Part shown: positions 47,788 to 61,267 of the stretch, piece after piece | How positions within the stretch are numbered: position 1 is the first letter of the stretch | Layout of the letters: the number at the start of each line of letters is the position of its first letter | Source of the DNA: Daphnia carinata | Lineage: Eukaryota; Arthropoda; Branchiopoda; Diplostraca; Daphniidae | Assembly (NCBI RefSeq): GCF_022539665.2 | Contig: NC_081338.1 | Span: forward strand, 2,418,001 to 2,482,000 | DNA length: 64,000 nt | Reading direction: 5' to 3' | Program-made: the position numbers and the translations under genes | The notes under the pieces: generated by a model | Told to the model about the DNA's origin: nothing | The model's database searches: none | What the model saw: the letters and a program-made list of their open reading frames with translations, nothing else

Positions 47788-48290
47788 CATGATTCGGTAT
47801 CTGACTGAAGTTTTTAACAGCAATTTCAATGCCAAGACTATGCATCCACTTGATGTCATCTAGTCTAATCACGTTAACAGTCAACGACGAACAAATAAAT
47901 AGTAGCAACCAGGCTGCCAGGACGGTTACTGCCTTTGTGCGATATTTTTTCGCGTTATATCGTTTCCTGTCTGCATGCCGAAAGAAAAGGTAAATCAAGA
48001 AACATGAAGGTGACGGCATCGAAACAATCTGTGTTATTATTTCGTGTAGTTCGCGTATCAATGTTGGAATAATTCAAGTTCAATAGCAACGATGGGAAAA
48101 CAGAGTTAAACAAGCACAAAAGAATGGTTGAAAAATTCACTAACAATTATTTATCTGAAAGATTTGTTTCAGCTCAGCTACCTGACATCTATTGAATAAA
48201 ACGATGGAAGTAAATTAACCTTTATGGACATATGTTTGCATAAACTACCTTTGAGATTCCGCGTTACTAAAAAACGATTCTGATTTCAAT
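47785..48290 (-). repeat. inverted duplicate, copy B (partner at 42440-42941)
   Basis: Reverse-complement match to 42440-42941. This copy contains the real 3' end of MSH3 (stop at 48245-48247) and its downstream flank. From about 47785 to 47900 it holds a degraded, non-coding image of the 3' end of the helical gene at 42827, now on the + strand. Confidence 0.85.
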
Positions 48291-51200
48291 TTAGCCCTAG
48301 CTGTAATGCTCGACTGAAGACCGGCAAGACGAGCAACATTTAAACCAAAACTTTTAGGGCAGGTCCCGAGAGTCAAGGTATACAAGAAGACCAGTTCTTC
48401 GCCATCACCGTCATCCTTTTCTACTTAGATATTGTTATCATGGATTATCATTTCAGTAAATCATATTTTCACTAATTTACCGTTACCTGCAACCGCATCT
48501 TCCAGCAAATACCCCATATGATAATTGGCCACATTGGTTGGAATGTCTTTTTGTAACTGGACAACTGCTGGGTAGTGTGTTACAAAAAGCGTAAGACATT
48601 TTACCTGTAAAATAATTCGCATTTAAAAATGCATTGAAATTTAATCAATGGAAAGATTAGTACTTCTTCCACCAAATATTTGAGAGTTGCGAACGCTATG
48701 GCACTGCCATCGTGGGTACCTGTTCCACGACCCAATTCATCGATGATAACCAACGAGCGTGGTGTGCAACTATGAAGAATGGCAGACGTTTCCATCATTT
48801 CCATAAAAAACGTGCTTCTGCCTGCATATATTTCGTCATGCAGCCCCATTCTAGGTTATCAAAAATGATAAGAGAAGCGGAGCGGTAAAAAATTTGCAAC
48901 ATAGAAATTTAAAATGCCATTTTACCGGATAAAAATAGATTTGAATATACTGAGAGTTGCCTGTGTTGCTGGAACAAAGGAACCAACTTGAGCCAGTACG
49001 ACTATGATACCCACTTGTAGGAGCAGGCAGGATTTTCCCCCCATATTTGGTCCGGTGATGATCATGCAACGGACGCCTTCACTGTGCAGTTTTGTGTCAT
49101 TTGCAACATACTCAGCACTTGATGAAGTTTGCTGCATAAAGCGACCAAGAATTGCGTGGCGGCCTTCTGAAATATCAAGTACCCCGGCTTCTTCCACGAA
49201 CGTTGGTCTACAGTAAACTTTGAAGTTAAAATTAGACAAACAATGATTTCAATTAACATCCAACCTAGTATAATTCTCTGATTTGGCCACTTCAGCAAGA
49301 GCTATCAAGCAATCAACTGTTGCAATAGCTGTGTTAGCTTTTTTGAAAATTGTGTGAGACGTGTTGGCCACTTGACGTTGAAATCGAAGCCACGCCTCGT
49401 CCGCAGCAATTTTTAACAACTCTCTGAGGCAGCATAGCTCTCCGAAAAGCTGCTGGACTTCAGGACTGCGAAATCGGCAACATTGTTTCGTCCTATTATA
49501 ATAAATACGATATATCTAATAGAAATATGCTCATGTACTTCGTTTACTACTTACGCGCTAATTTTTATCCATGTTGCAGGAACTGCTCGAATCAAAGAAT
49601 TTTTCACTTCAATTAAATATTCATCCCCAGATACGGCTACATAATTCATTGCCAATAAACCGATCGTTTTGCAAATGGACGGTTTCAATGCCTGAATGAT
49701 ACCAATGCGATTATCAAAATGACGGAAAAAATTAAGTTATTATATTTCCCGAATGTCTTTGGAACAAAGTGATAAGTAACTATGTATTACGTGATGTAAC
49801 TTACATGAAGTTGGCTTTCAGTTTGATCAATCTTCTCCATCAGTACAGCTGAAAAAAGATAATAAGTTCAATTAATAAGCACGCGATACACAGACAAAGA
49901 GCATAATAATAAATTACCCACTTGCGGATAGTCATCGGTACGATGGAATAATCGCGTTTTTTCCTTTGAAGTTACAGCGGTTTCATTTAATTGTTCGGTA
50001 TAATGATGTACTGTTGCAAGTGAAGTTATAGCCGTCTCTAACAAGAGTTTCACTAACGAAGGTGAAATTTCCTGGTAATGGAATTGGAGTTGGGTGCACA
50101 TAATCTTGATTTGCTCCCAAGATTTGCATAGGGCAAAGAACTCTTCCGGCTTTGACCTTGTGTGAAGAACCTATTCCACATTATTCGTGCATCTTTTAAA
50201 TTTTGGTAATTACTCTGAAGCAAATAATTGACTGTACTGCAGATAGTTGCTTTTCCAAATCTGGAAGAGTTTTAAGCAACTTTTTGAACGGTGCTATCTC
50301 GGGGTCGTCACAATGCGTAACAAGCCATTCTACTGCTTCTAGTCTTGATTCAATGGAAGCACGCTTAACCAGAGGACGTAAAAGCCATGACCGTAACAGC
50401 CTAAAATACTTGAGGTAATTGATTCCAAATTGCAAGAAAAAATGGAGAATGCTGCTTTAATCGCACCTGGCCCCAAATTTTGTCCTAGTTCGATTAATAA
50501 CATGAAACACTGAACCCAAAAGTCGGGGACCAGCTTCGTTGGTCAGGGGAACCAGATTTAAATTTCGTACACAATTTCCATCCTAAAAATAAAAATAATG
50601 TATTTTTAGACTTAAATACTGACTGCAATTTCTTACTTGTAGATGGAATGCAAATTAAATCAAGGGGAGACTTACCATTTGTAAAACATCGTTTCGAAAA
50701 GCTTCGTAGGGCCTCACGTTCCTATTAAATACATCAAATGTATCGGATGGTTAGTTACACCAACAATTACCAGAGGCAATAAACGGTTGCTATTCCTTCA
50801 CTTACTTAATGGCGGTTATTAACTGCTCCAACTTGAATTCTTTCAAGTGTTTGTAAGCCATTGCAAGGCAGCACACAATGACAGGGGGGAGCTCTTTCAA
50901 TTTGTCCATCATTTCCGCATCATTGCAATAAACTTTTAAAAGCAGTTCTGAGGCGCATGTCCAATCAACCCGTGCCGTAAATTCTGTTCGAATGCAGTCT
51001 CCGCAAGACAATTTGTGAGCGGAAAACTGACGAATCAAGTTAAGCGTTTGATCAGATACACCTCGGTCGGGCAACACTATCTCAGATGGCTGGAGATGCG
51101 TCAACGTACCTAAAAACAAAGTGAGTAAAATAAAGCGTCACACTTTAAAAAACAACAAAATAACAAGTGTACTTTCCAAGCCACTTCGAACACAATCGTC

Positions 51201-52186
51201 TTGATAATGATCGTAAACGACTGTACTATCCTGGGTGAAAAACGCTAAAATTCCCATTTGAGCTACTGTTCCATCTATTTTGCCATACGCTTCAGCCAGG
51301 AAAACCATACAGAGCGGAATGTTTACATTCAGAGTGTCAACGACACCCTCACAATCATCGTCACTGATGAACGTGGCTTTAGTATAGATCATATCCAATT
51401 TTCTTGTGAATGGTGCATGCTTTGAATCGCCAATCGCCTTCAACGCGGCGGTTTCTTTCTGACGCACGATTCCGACTTTGCATCCATGAGCGACTAATTT
51501 CTTGACATGTACATATAGTCGATGGAGAGGGAAACTACAGCTAAGAAAATTGTTTTTCTTGTAAGCAACCATGTTCAAGATTGTTCCAGCCATTGCAGCA
51601 TCCTCTCCAAACATTTGATATTTGTAGCCACATTCCACCACAAGCAGAAGTTCAGGGTGCTCCTGCTTTAGAGCAACAATTTGTTGTTCCAGAGGAGTCA
51701 ATTTCAGATTGCATTTGTCATGATTTGACGAGCTTGTGCTGACGGTTGCTAGCATACTATGATGGTTGGTTCGTACAGGGGCTGTTAGCTGTGAAGATGA
51801 GGTTTCTATTTCTATTTTCCCATGTGTCTCTTCATCTGAGTTAATGTCCTCTGAATGAACAAATTTTTTTAGTTTTAGTATACCACTAGAAGGTCCACTT
51901 AGATTGCTTCTTTCTGCAATTGCATCACACAGTTCATTCTGTAAGATGCTAATACCAAATGGAATATCAACCTATATCAATAGGAAGTATAATTTTGGTT
52001 ATGAACGTACGTACATAATAGCCTTTTCAACAAAATGTAAACCTTCGTGGACTTTAAAAGTTTTCCAGTATTTTCCTCCGTCACCACATTATTCATCAAA
52101 TCCCTCCTGGGAGTGGCGACGTGGAAAAACTTTGATATTTTCACTTGTTGATTCTTTACGGTAGACTTAGCCCTTTGTCGCTTCAT
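48245..52186 (-). CDS. MSH3: DNA mismatch repair protein MSH3
   Basis: With MSH2, MSH3 forms MutS-beta, which recognises insertion-deletion loops. Fourteen exons from 52186: 52043-52186, 51173-51971, 50806-51109, 50676-50721, 50467-50582, 50214-50400, 49918-50170, 49805-49848, 49555-49691, 49265-49492, 48926-49207, 48664-48850, 48487-48604 and 48245-48420, giving 1006 aa in frame. A PCNA-binding PIP box (QQVKISKFF) sits at about 14-22. The MutS I domain begins [20 protein letters not shown] and has the MSH3-type mismatch residues [13 protein letters not shown] rather than the FYE of MSH6. The ATPase has Walker [29 protein letters not shown] and VTHYPAV. The usual RGTS is RGTG here. The C-terminus is short, ending [15 protein letters not shown] plus about 20 residues, inside duplicated sequence. 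Drosophila lacks MSH3, so its presence is informative. Confidence 0.95.
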
Positions 52187-52460
52187 TTCCTACCTTTCAC
52201 CTAATTTTGTTTAAAACCTATAAAGACCAAGCAAAATGCACGTAAAGTGGACTACAGAAAAATTAATCGACAATCGTGTTCGAAGTTCTTCATTTCGTCT
52301 GTTGCTGAGACGTCCAGAAAAGTCGTCTGCTTATTTCAAAGGTCATTTCTAGATGCAACAGTCCAAGGTCAGCCTTAGCCACGAACGGAGCAAATAAAAA
52401 TGGAAGGTATATTTTACACTCTGACAGAAACCGAGGTATTAGTAAGAAAATTTCACTAGA
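52187..52460. promoter_or_regulatory. head-to-head promoter region of MSH3 and the LRMDA-like gene
   Basis: Only 274 bp separate the two divergent start codons. The right gene has a possible untranslated exon ending near 52450 (acceptor tttcactag just before its ATG). No DRE or CRE site was seen. Confidence 0.55.
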
Positions 52461-53534
52461 ATGACTTTTGAGTTTAAAAACGTGATTTGTGTTCTCAAGT
52501 TGAAATGCTCTGGTCAAAAATTGAGAAAGTTACCAACAGCCACAGACCATGAAGGACTAAATGTTGGTCAAATAAAATACATGGATCTGAGCTATAACAA
52601 AATTTCAACACTGGATGGCTTAGAATCATTTACTTCCTTAGAAACATTGATTCTTGATTGCAACCGTATCGGTGATGACGTTGAATTTCCATGTTGTAAA
52701 TCTCTGACTACAATTTCATTAAATAAAAATCAAGTAATTTTATTTATGAATAACTTTCATATATAAAGAGTAAAAGATTTGATGAGTGATAAGTAGATCT
52801 CCGATTTGGATCGTTTGCTTGGAAACCTCAAAAGATATACTCCAAGACTTCGTTTCCTGAGTCTACTTGGAAACTGTGCTTGCCCACATCAATTAATGGG
52901 TTTAGACTATGATGATAATGATTACCATCGTTACAGGTAAATATTTTATTTACACACATTTTTATCAATTTCAGTACAGTAATACATCAACTAACTAACT
53001 ATAAACATTTTCTTACTAGGTGTTATGTCATATACTGCTTGCCAAGTTTAAAGTTTTTAGACTCCACTCCTGTTACCAGAGCTGAAAGGGAAGAAGCAAA
53101 CTTAAGGGGAAAATACTTCAAAACCGTAAAACCCTTGTCATTAAAAACAGTAAGTAATTACCTATTTAGGCAATGAAGTCATGTTGAGAAACTTTCCTCA
53201 CCATTGAACGTTTGTTACATTTGTACTTTTTTTTATTGCTTTCGTAGCAAGCCAAACCTATCAGGCAAGACAGAAAAGACTTTGTACCCCTGCCACCTGC
53301 AAAGTTAAACATAGCTCTACACAAAGGTAATAATCTTTTTTTAGTGATAATAGATCTTTTTTGAAGCAAAATAACTTTTGAAATAGCAAATGATTTCCCA
53401 AAATAAACTAATTGATTTCATCTTGTATGCCTGGCGGTAAATAAACGCTTTTAGGTATTTATGGCGCTTGCAGGTACCGTTACACAGGGAAAAACTCTGA
53501 AGGCAATCGTTTTATCCGTAATCATGACCTCTAA
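52461..53534 (+). CDS. LRMDA-like leucine-rich repeat protein
   Basis: Five exons: 52461-52733, 52797-52936, 53020-53149, 53248-53326 and 53455-53534, joining in frame to 233 aa. Four leucine-rich repeats cover about 30-115 ([55 protein letters not shown] and [13 protein letters not shown]). An LRR cap follows ([20 protein letters not shown], then [12 protein letters not shown]). This resembles leucine-rich melanocyte differentiation-associated protein (C10orf11), a small cytoplasmic protein linked to pigment cell development in vertebrates. Its role in arthropods is not known to me. There is no signal peptide and no membrane segment, so the intracellular SDS22-like class fits. A short upstream frame beginning MEGIFYTLTETE at 52400 cannot be spliced in frame. 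Confidence 0.75.
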
Positions 53535-54291
53535 ACGCACAAAAGTAATTATAAGATTTGATATTGTTGTTTTCTTTTCCGGAATTTTAATGAAAGTGTT
53601 TTAAACTCTGACGATAATGCAACAATACACAGTTCTACCTAGTAGAAGGCTTGATGATGGTAGTTTTCGACCAGTATTTAGCTGCTAAGCTTTGGTGTCC
53701 TACAATACAAACGTTATCTGTACATTAGCCAAAAATAATAGTAAAAGAAGGAAAATTATCCATATTTCTGTGAGTCTTTTGAATCCCGATGTAACTGGAA
53801 TTCCGGGTGTGTGTAACTAGAATATGGAGTGTATTTTTGTATGATGATATATACATATATATATATACATATATATTTATGTTATTAGCTATTCAGCAGT
53901 TGTCGATAAATGGCAGCAAATGACAGTTTCAGCAAACTAGTAGTATATTTCAGTCTATTATGCACTTAAAGTAAAGTCAAACACGTATTAGGGCCACATC
54001 CATAAAAAAAAACCGTTAATATTTTTAACGGCCAAAAGTAATAGTCCGTAGGTCACGAGTGCAAAAAGTAAACAGTTGCGCATAGCTTTCGTTTAAAACT
54101 ACACGATGTGTAAAATTAAACAACATACTAGGGAATACATACGCATGGCGTGCTATATTCACCAAGACGGTATCGATTCTACATTTTGTCTCAGCACATA
54201 TAGACATTATCGGCAAACTGTAAATGTACAATAGAATGAATTTCTAAATTCCTTCTCATGCACGTTACGCTTTTCTTTGCCGTAGCACGCG
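53535..54291. other. convergent 3' flanks of the LRMDA-like gene and opsin 1
   Basis: AT-rich, with an interrupted (AT/AC)n run at about 53846-53878. No gene was found. Confidence 0.45.
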
Positions 54292-57200
54292 TTAGAGCTG
54301 TGTGGACATTGAAGATGATGTAGCACAAACGAGATGGTGATTCGTTGTCGAATGGATGTGAACCAAACTTGTAGGAACCCCATTTTGAGACGTACAACTT
54401 GTCTCATCTGTGCCTGACAAAAGACGGCGGAGTCGTCCAAAATGCCAATCTTGATTGCAATCGATCATATCAGTGATAATATCTGCCGATTCTAACACTT
54501 CAATGTTGGAAGAACGGTTTTCTTCGCTGGATAACTCACTGGTAATGTTATTTTTATTGTCCTTTCCGTTGATGCTATAGTCCCCTCTAACTGCGTCGCT
54601 CGACAATCCGACCTGTAGGCCTCTTGTTGTTCGACGAGAAGAAGAAAGTGGACCAGCAATCCGGCCGTGATGCAAGTTACTATGGTAAAATTGCTGCCTG
54701 GTGGCTCTGGCCGATCCGCTCATCTTCCACTCAGGGATATCTGAATTGAAAGAGGCGCCTCGTCGGCCAGCAGATTGGAGGAAACAGTTGTAGATTCGGT
54801 AAATGATTTCTTGGCGGATTTTGGGATGGTTTAGCGAATAAATAAACGGATCAACGCAGGCGGCCGTCTTAGCAAACAGGGCGGGCAACATTGAACTGAA
54901 GGGAGTCAAGAGGTGACTCTGACCTGAGATTCCTAACAAAGCAATGAGAGAATACGGAGTCCAAGCTATAATCCAGCTGATGACCAAACCGGCAACAATT
55001 TTGGCGATTGCTACTTCGACATTCGGTTGGTTGATACCTGTTACATAAATGACACAGAAAAAAGGTAACTGAATGCACTTCCACAAATTCGATAGAAAAA
55101 AAAACAGGTGTGTGGAACATAAAATGGATATACCAACCGTGCAGATTTTACGCCAAACTTTATCAAATAATTTTCTAGAAGGCACTACAGTCGAGAAGTA
55201 AAAGTACATAAACATATAACGCCTCTTTTTGTTTCAATAAACTGTGTATGTATACAAGTTTCTTACCTCGTTAGACACAAGTCTTGGTATTTTACTAATC
55301 ACTAATTCCCTGTTATGTGCGTACTTTCATTTGATTGTTATTTCGAACGCGCTCGACCGTGCAATACAGGTCTAAAATTACTAATAGTAAACCTCTTGAC
55401 TTGACAGCAAATGAAACTCAAATCGCATTCCATGTCGTGCAAACGAATCATATTTCGAGTGAGTCAAAGCCCCTAGTGTTCTCAAGGCATCGTGCGGTCT
55501 CCTTGACAACCGAATGTGGTCTTCAATCACGAATTAGAGCTTAGCTCAGGAAAGCATAGCCATTCCTAATTACTGTGAGTACCTCCAAGTTGATTAGCGA
55601 TTTTTTTCTCGCGAACTATGGCGGTGGTGGAGTTAGTAATGGGCGAAAGTGACTGCCGATGTCGCTGCTTTTCAACGCCAAGATCAGACGCTCCGCGTGT
55701 AACATTTTGACGGACGTGGTAGACGGCACGGATGATTGCCGCATAGCAGAAAATGATGGCCGTCAATGGACACACCCAGGCGGCGATAAAGAAAATCAGG
55801 ATGAAAACACGGGTTCCAGTGTCGTCTGACAGATAATCAAAGCTACAGCTGGTCAAGTAGCCTTCCGGGACGTACTTTCCGGCTCCCAAAAACGGCAACG
55901 ATGCGAACGTGGCCGAATAAAACCATATAAGTCCGATGGTTACGTACGACCACGAACGAGTTGGTTTCTTGCCGAGCTCTAATGGTCGGCTGATGACAAG
56001 ATAGCGATCGACCGCTACGGCAGCCAACGTCAATATGGTCGAAGTCCCGGAAAAACCGCTTAGGAAGCCATAAGCTTTACAACCTGAAAATATGCAAAAA
56101 TTATTACTGTTTTTTTTATAGCAGAAAAAAAAATAAACAAAATAGGGAAGGCCATTGCGCCCTTTATCTATCGTGAGAAAGCGCCATTCTATTCCTGACT
56201 TATAAAGTTTCTTTTACTGAATACGAGGAACATAATTTTATTAACTGAATATGGCGGGACGATCTCGTCTTCCAACGAATATTTAAAAAATAAAAGCCAC
56301 AAAAGCGTTTCTATGGAAAAGGCAAGGATAAGAGCCATATTCGTGTACCTCAACTTCCATTTGCTTTCTCGTTATGTCCACACGTGTATCGGCTTAGGAT
56401 TCTATCGGTTAAACTATAAACAGAAACCTATAGCATTACACGAAATAAAAAAAGCTCCAGTTGTAAACTACTAAAGAATTCGTCGGCGTATAACTAAAAA
56501 TGAAGAAGCTTTTATTTCAACAGGCTGTGCATTCGTATTGTTCTACGCATGTGCTAGAAACCAAATCTTACCAAAGCCTCCGATTGCCGGACCTTGAAGA
56601 AAGCTGTTGTAAATGAAGATTGGTATCATGGAGATGATGATTAGATCACTGAAAGCTAGATTAACTAGCAGAATGTTGGCTGGAGTAAGCAACTTCCTGG
56701 AACTGAAATAAACAAAACAAAACAATTGTTGGTTTAAGCAACATAACGAACATCATTTTTGGGGTATACCGTTCGCTAAACATGATATGCCAATCGACAG
56801 ATTTTGTTATTAGCGTTGCTATAACGAAGTTAGCGATTAATGTTGCTGTGTAGTATTGTTATGTTTTTAGCTTTTGCCCGGTAGCAACTAGCGGCACGGT
56901 TTAAACGAAAAGAACCCACTAAAAGCGGAATTCATCATGATAACAGCATATTACTTGTACACGCAATTATACTGCTCTGATTTGATTTAGTCAACGTTGT
57001 TACGTTGATTCAAAAGCGAGAATGGTTCTAAAATTGTATCGCGATGCATATAAATGACTGCAGTCGTGATTAGCAATTGTTGTGTTGCAAAATCAGTGAG
57101 CTATTTTTGAGTTATAGGTATCTATAAGGTATTTATAGTATATAGGGTATTTAAGGTATCTACCTCCTTTTGTTTGGACGTAGGTACGCGATTAAGAACA

Positions 57201-59241
57201 TCTCAAGAGTCTCTTGGAGCCTGGGGTTAGCAGCTTCTTTGGAACTCGTATTTGAATCGTCTAACATTTCCCGTGATTGCATACGTTCGTATCAGCAAAC
57301 AAGCTTAATCCCCTGTCTTTCTCTACATCCCTAGTGGAAATGTTCATAGCATCCATTTAATAGAAAAATGAACGAAACTGAAACGACAGGGGAACGAAAT
57401 ATTTGTTTGTAAACAGTGGATGTAGATTTGCTAGCTGTGCGTCAGCGAACGGATCGTACAAAACTGGATGAATGGAAAAACTGTAAACAAATATGAAGTC
57501 GATAGAGTCGTCGAATAGCAAGGAACGCGTGAACGACAATTAACGTCCCCAACAGAGGACACAAAAGAAGTGGAGGCAACAATAGGAAGGCGAATAAAGG
57601 TGAGAAGAGAAGAATAAATATCCGAAAACGAGAGTTTACCCGTTAAACCGGTGTTTGTGAATATTCTTCTATTTGGCGCCGTAAAACATGAAGCAACTCT
57701 TGTTTGTCGAGTGCCTCCGCATGTTAAACGAAATTCAAATCAATCCGTGTGCTACGCGAAGCATGGAGGTATCTCACATGATGTGTTCTGAGCGGGTTGG
57801 GCAGTGGATCACGAGATTAAATTACGTCGTGATATGAATGCTTTTAATCGATGCGATGTAATAACATTTAAGAAGCTTAAAACTGGTGAGACAACTGCAT
57901 TTTTTTTTCTCGTTCAGTGTACTTGGGATCATTCGAACGGTGTAAATTAGACTGCAGTTTTGTGTTAGCATTTTTGGTCAAATATGCGAGAAGGCGAGAC
58001 GTCCTAAATAATAAGAGGACGTATCAGGTATACCTAATTCTCTAATGGGAACCCAAACTTGGATGGGCTGCTCATTGTTTTCATAAACCTAAACGACGCG
58101 TAATCCATATAGCGTACTAATCATCCACGGTTCTTGTTTCTCCATATCCCTATTGTTCATCCTGGCGTCGATCGATCTCCCATTCGCAATCATCGGAAAA
58201 TTTAACAGTGGAAAATAGTCCATGACTTTGAAGTAAGATACTGGTCTCTGCATGTGAGACTCTACGAGATTCTTTATGCATTCACGAGTCCTTCGACTGG
58301 ATTCTGAGAGGAAGACGTCGTAAACGTGAATCAATAAGACTCGAGGAAAAGCCAGCGAGACGAAATTAGCCGAGGAAAGAAATCAATATCACTCGTAGAA
58401 AAATAATCGCAAAAAAATCCATCAAATCTTGCGGATGTGAATGATTGTAATTATCAACAATCATCAAAAAATGTTGCGTACCAACCCGCATTGCACAAGT
58501 TGTAATACCTTTCTTCCTTCCGGCTTTATTGTCACGAACCAATCATACGCCTTTGTCTATATAGATAACCGCACAAAAGAACAGCCTAGTATTGAAATAA
58601 TACAGATACACATTTTGAAATATGCTGTATCGATTCTTTTGTTTCAAAGAAACTGCAGCGGAAATAATCACAGTACATTGTTGAACTGTAAAGCTTCAAC
58701 TACAAAGAAAAAGACTGGACGGGTTGATGGAAACATTTGTCATAACATGAGAAACCTGCCGAGCTACTTGGCTCTTATTTTTCACATTCATATTGATACT
58801 TTTCTATTAGCCCCATATCAAGCCCCTCAAAAACACAAATGTTTTATTTGGTTGTTATGGATGTACATATTCCCACAGGCGCCATCAGACATATTCATAT
58901 ATACTTAAAACGCAACACACAGGATGAATCAAATCGAATCTTATTAGCAGATGTTTGATAAGCAATTACCTTAAGAGTATGTAGACGATGACAATGTTGC
59001 TGACGAGCCCAATGACAAAGATAACAGCAAAAAAAATAGCGAGCATAAAATGAGCTGCTGGTCTGGCCGGTTTGAATTGCAACCAATGGCAGTTAATATC
59101 CATCAGATCACTGTCATCAAAGAAGCCGTTCGACTTCCATGCTTCGACAGGATAAAGAACAACAAATTGTTTGCGAAGCAGTTCGCAAGCCAAAGTTCCA
59201 TCTAGCGTTTCACGATTTATTACGTCCGTTTGGTTCAACAT
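54292..59241 (-). CDS. rhabdomeric-type opsin 1 (arthropsin or Rh7-like class)
   Basis: A light-sensing G protein-coupled receptor. Exons from 59241: 58970-59241, 56572-56702, 55583-56083 and 54292-55037, giving 549 aa, with introns of 2267, 488 and 545 bp. An N-glycosylation sequon (NQT) is at residue 3. TM1 follows CHWLQFKPARPAAHF. Exon 2 carries TM2 (LTPANILLVNLAFSDL). TM3 ends in DRYLVIS. The extracellular loop has YVPEGYLTSCSFDYL, the r-opsin signature with the disulfide cysteine. TM6 is SWIIAWTPYSLIALLGISG. TM7 keeps the retinal Schiff-base lysine (LFAKTAACVDPFIY) and is followed by HPKIR, the arthropod G-protein contact. The TM7 motif reads DPxxY, not NPxxY. The C-terminal tail is long (about 180 aa) and Ser-rich. 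DRYLVIS and LLGISG differ from standard visual opsins, so a non-visual class is likely; arthropsin versus Rh7-like is unresolved. Confidence 0.88.
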
Positions 59242-61267
59242 GTTGGCCCACTGTTTTTAAATCTGAGTTTGTCCTCCGATCAGAATGTCAACACATAGTT
59301 GAAAGAGAAAGAATATGTCACTTGATGCTATGAGAATGGGCCAATCAATGGTGAGAAAAGGAATGAAACAACAGAAAGCAGAACGTATCGAGCCACTGTT
59401 ACCGAAGTCTATTGTCACACTGAGGTCAATTGAATGGCAGGCAACCCTCTTAATGTGGCCAAGTGTCTTAAGAAAACATAGATCTAGCTGCATTGATAAT
59501 GGGTGTTCGTGGGAGTCAGGGTGACGAGCTGATGTCTGTTGAATGTACCGCACGCGCTTTCGATCGACGCATCTTTATCACGCCCATCGTTTTCCAGTTG
59601 CCTAGGGTTGCCACTTTTACGTCTTACTTTTTTCATCCCGTTTTTTATTTTTGCCTTTTCAAGCCCTTTTTCATATCGATTCGACAAAGAAGCAAAATAT
59701 CGTGCAAGGATTCCTTCTTTTTTTTTTTAATCATACACCGACCTGCACGGAGGAAAATGGAAATATATGCTTTGTAGTCGAAGGATCTTCAGAGATAACT
59801 AATAAAAAACGTACCACGATGTAGGCTACCATGCTATTCTTTTGTCCGGTTGTCGAACATCCCAAGATCGCGTAGCGCATTAAAAACAAAATTTTTACGT
59901 TGAAAGGATTAAAGGCAACGGGCAATACGTAAACAAATATAACGACTGTACAAAACATCGAAAAAATATTAACATTGGCACACTCGTTTGCTGATTTTTT
60001 TTTAATTAATCAGAAATCTAAAATATTTCGAGGAATTTATTAATCAGCGATAAAACCATTAGGTGGTTGCCAGACCCATTTTCCTTAGTTTCCGCAAAAG
60101 CCTAATCAGCAAATAGCGGATACACAATGTCGAGAAATCCAAGAAATATTTCGCAAACTGAGATTCCCTTTGTTAGTTTTGTTAACCAAAAGACATGAAA
60201 AGGCTTCTTTCTTAAGGGAATATAGGAAGGATCAGCAGACATGGAAGGAATCTAATTGCAGAAATAATTCTGTTAATCAAGTGATCAGTTACGTGTACAG
60301 ACGGAGTATTATGGGGACGTAAGAGTCCTTATATGCTCGTTAGTAATAAGATTCCATCATGCTATACGAGATCTAGCTACATGAACGGCATTCCGTTATT
60401 TATTTTTTTTTAAAAAATCTTACAAACAATTTGTAAGTGAATTTTCATTTCAAATGTGTTAGGGCGATATTTTGTGAACAAATTCCCGCAACAGGAGATG
60501 TTGCAATTCGAGTACGTTAATATTTGTGTATCCCAAACGTCCTCTTGTATCGTTTTCTTGTAAATATCGAGAATGCTGAAAATTTCGCTTAGCATCTTAA
60601 CTTTCAATTAGTCGTGTGACTTAATGAATGCGGGGTAAGGCGAATCAGTTCCGTGGGACCTGTCAGGATAACTAAATACCGTCATAATATCAGCATCTCG
60701 GCAGTTCTGCTGGTATTCCCAGCTGACGTCAGCTATATTTGAATCATTCAGACAGACTCTAGAAGTGTCGCTATACTATTCATGTGCACATTAATCCTTA
60801 ATTACCGTAGATTAAGTGCCTAAACACTGTTGATAACGTCGTATAAATCAATTTCCGTGAAAACATGTTTTTCAACTAAATTCTGAAAACAATTACCAGT
60901 TGTCTTACATAAGCATTAAAGAAAATTTAACAGCAGACATGGCGAATTGGTTATGTTTAAAAAAATGTTCCGACAATAAAAAAAAAATCGACAATGATTT
61001 GGACAATGTCTAGTAAGCCCACGATTTGCACGATACCAGCCGACGACGTATCACTACGTGAAAAGGGGCGTGGCCGTTGGGGTGTCCTAACGGTGGTAGA
61101 AACGAATCTTGTGTTGCGAAATGTTTTACGATTGACGAATACGTGATTCTCGAAAAAGAAATGAATTTTATTGCGATACAAGTAACAATGTGTACAACGA
61201 AGGTTACACAAAATGACGACATGCTATACATGTATACAATGTGATACGAATAATGAAAGCCAGCAAT
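59242..61267. other. spacer between the two opsin genes
   Basis: It contains the promoter of opsin 1 (right of 59241) and the 3' flank of opsin 2. No further exon could be supported. It is A/T-run rich. Confidence 0.4.

Noticed and set aside
58441-58908. 155-codon + strand frame
   Set aside because: It lies in the 2.3-kb intron 1 of opsin 1 on the opposite strand and has no family features.
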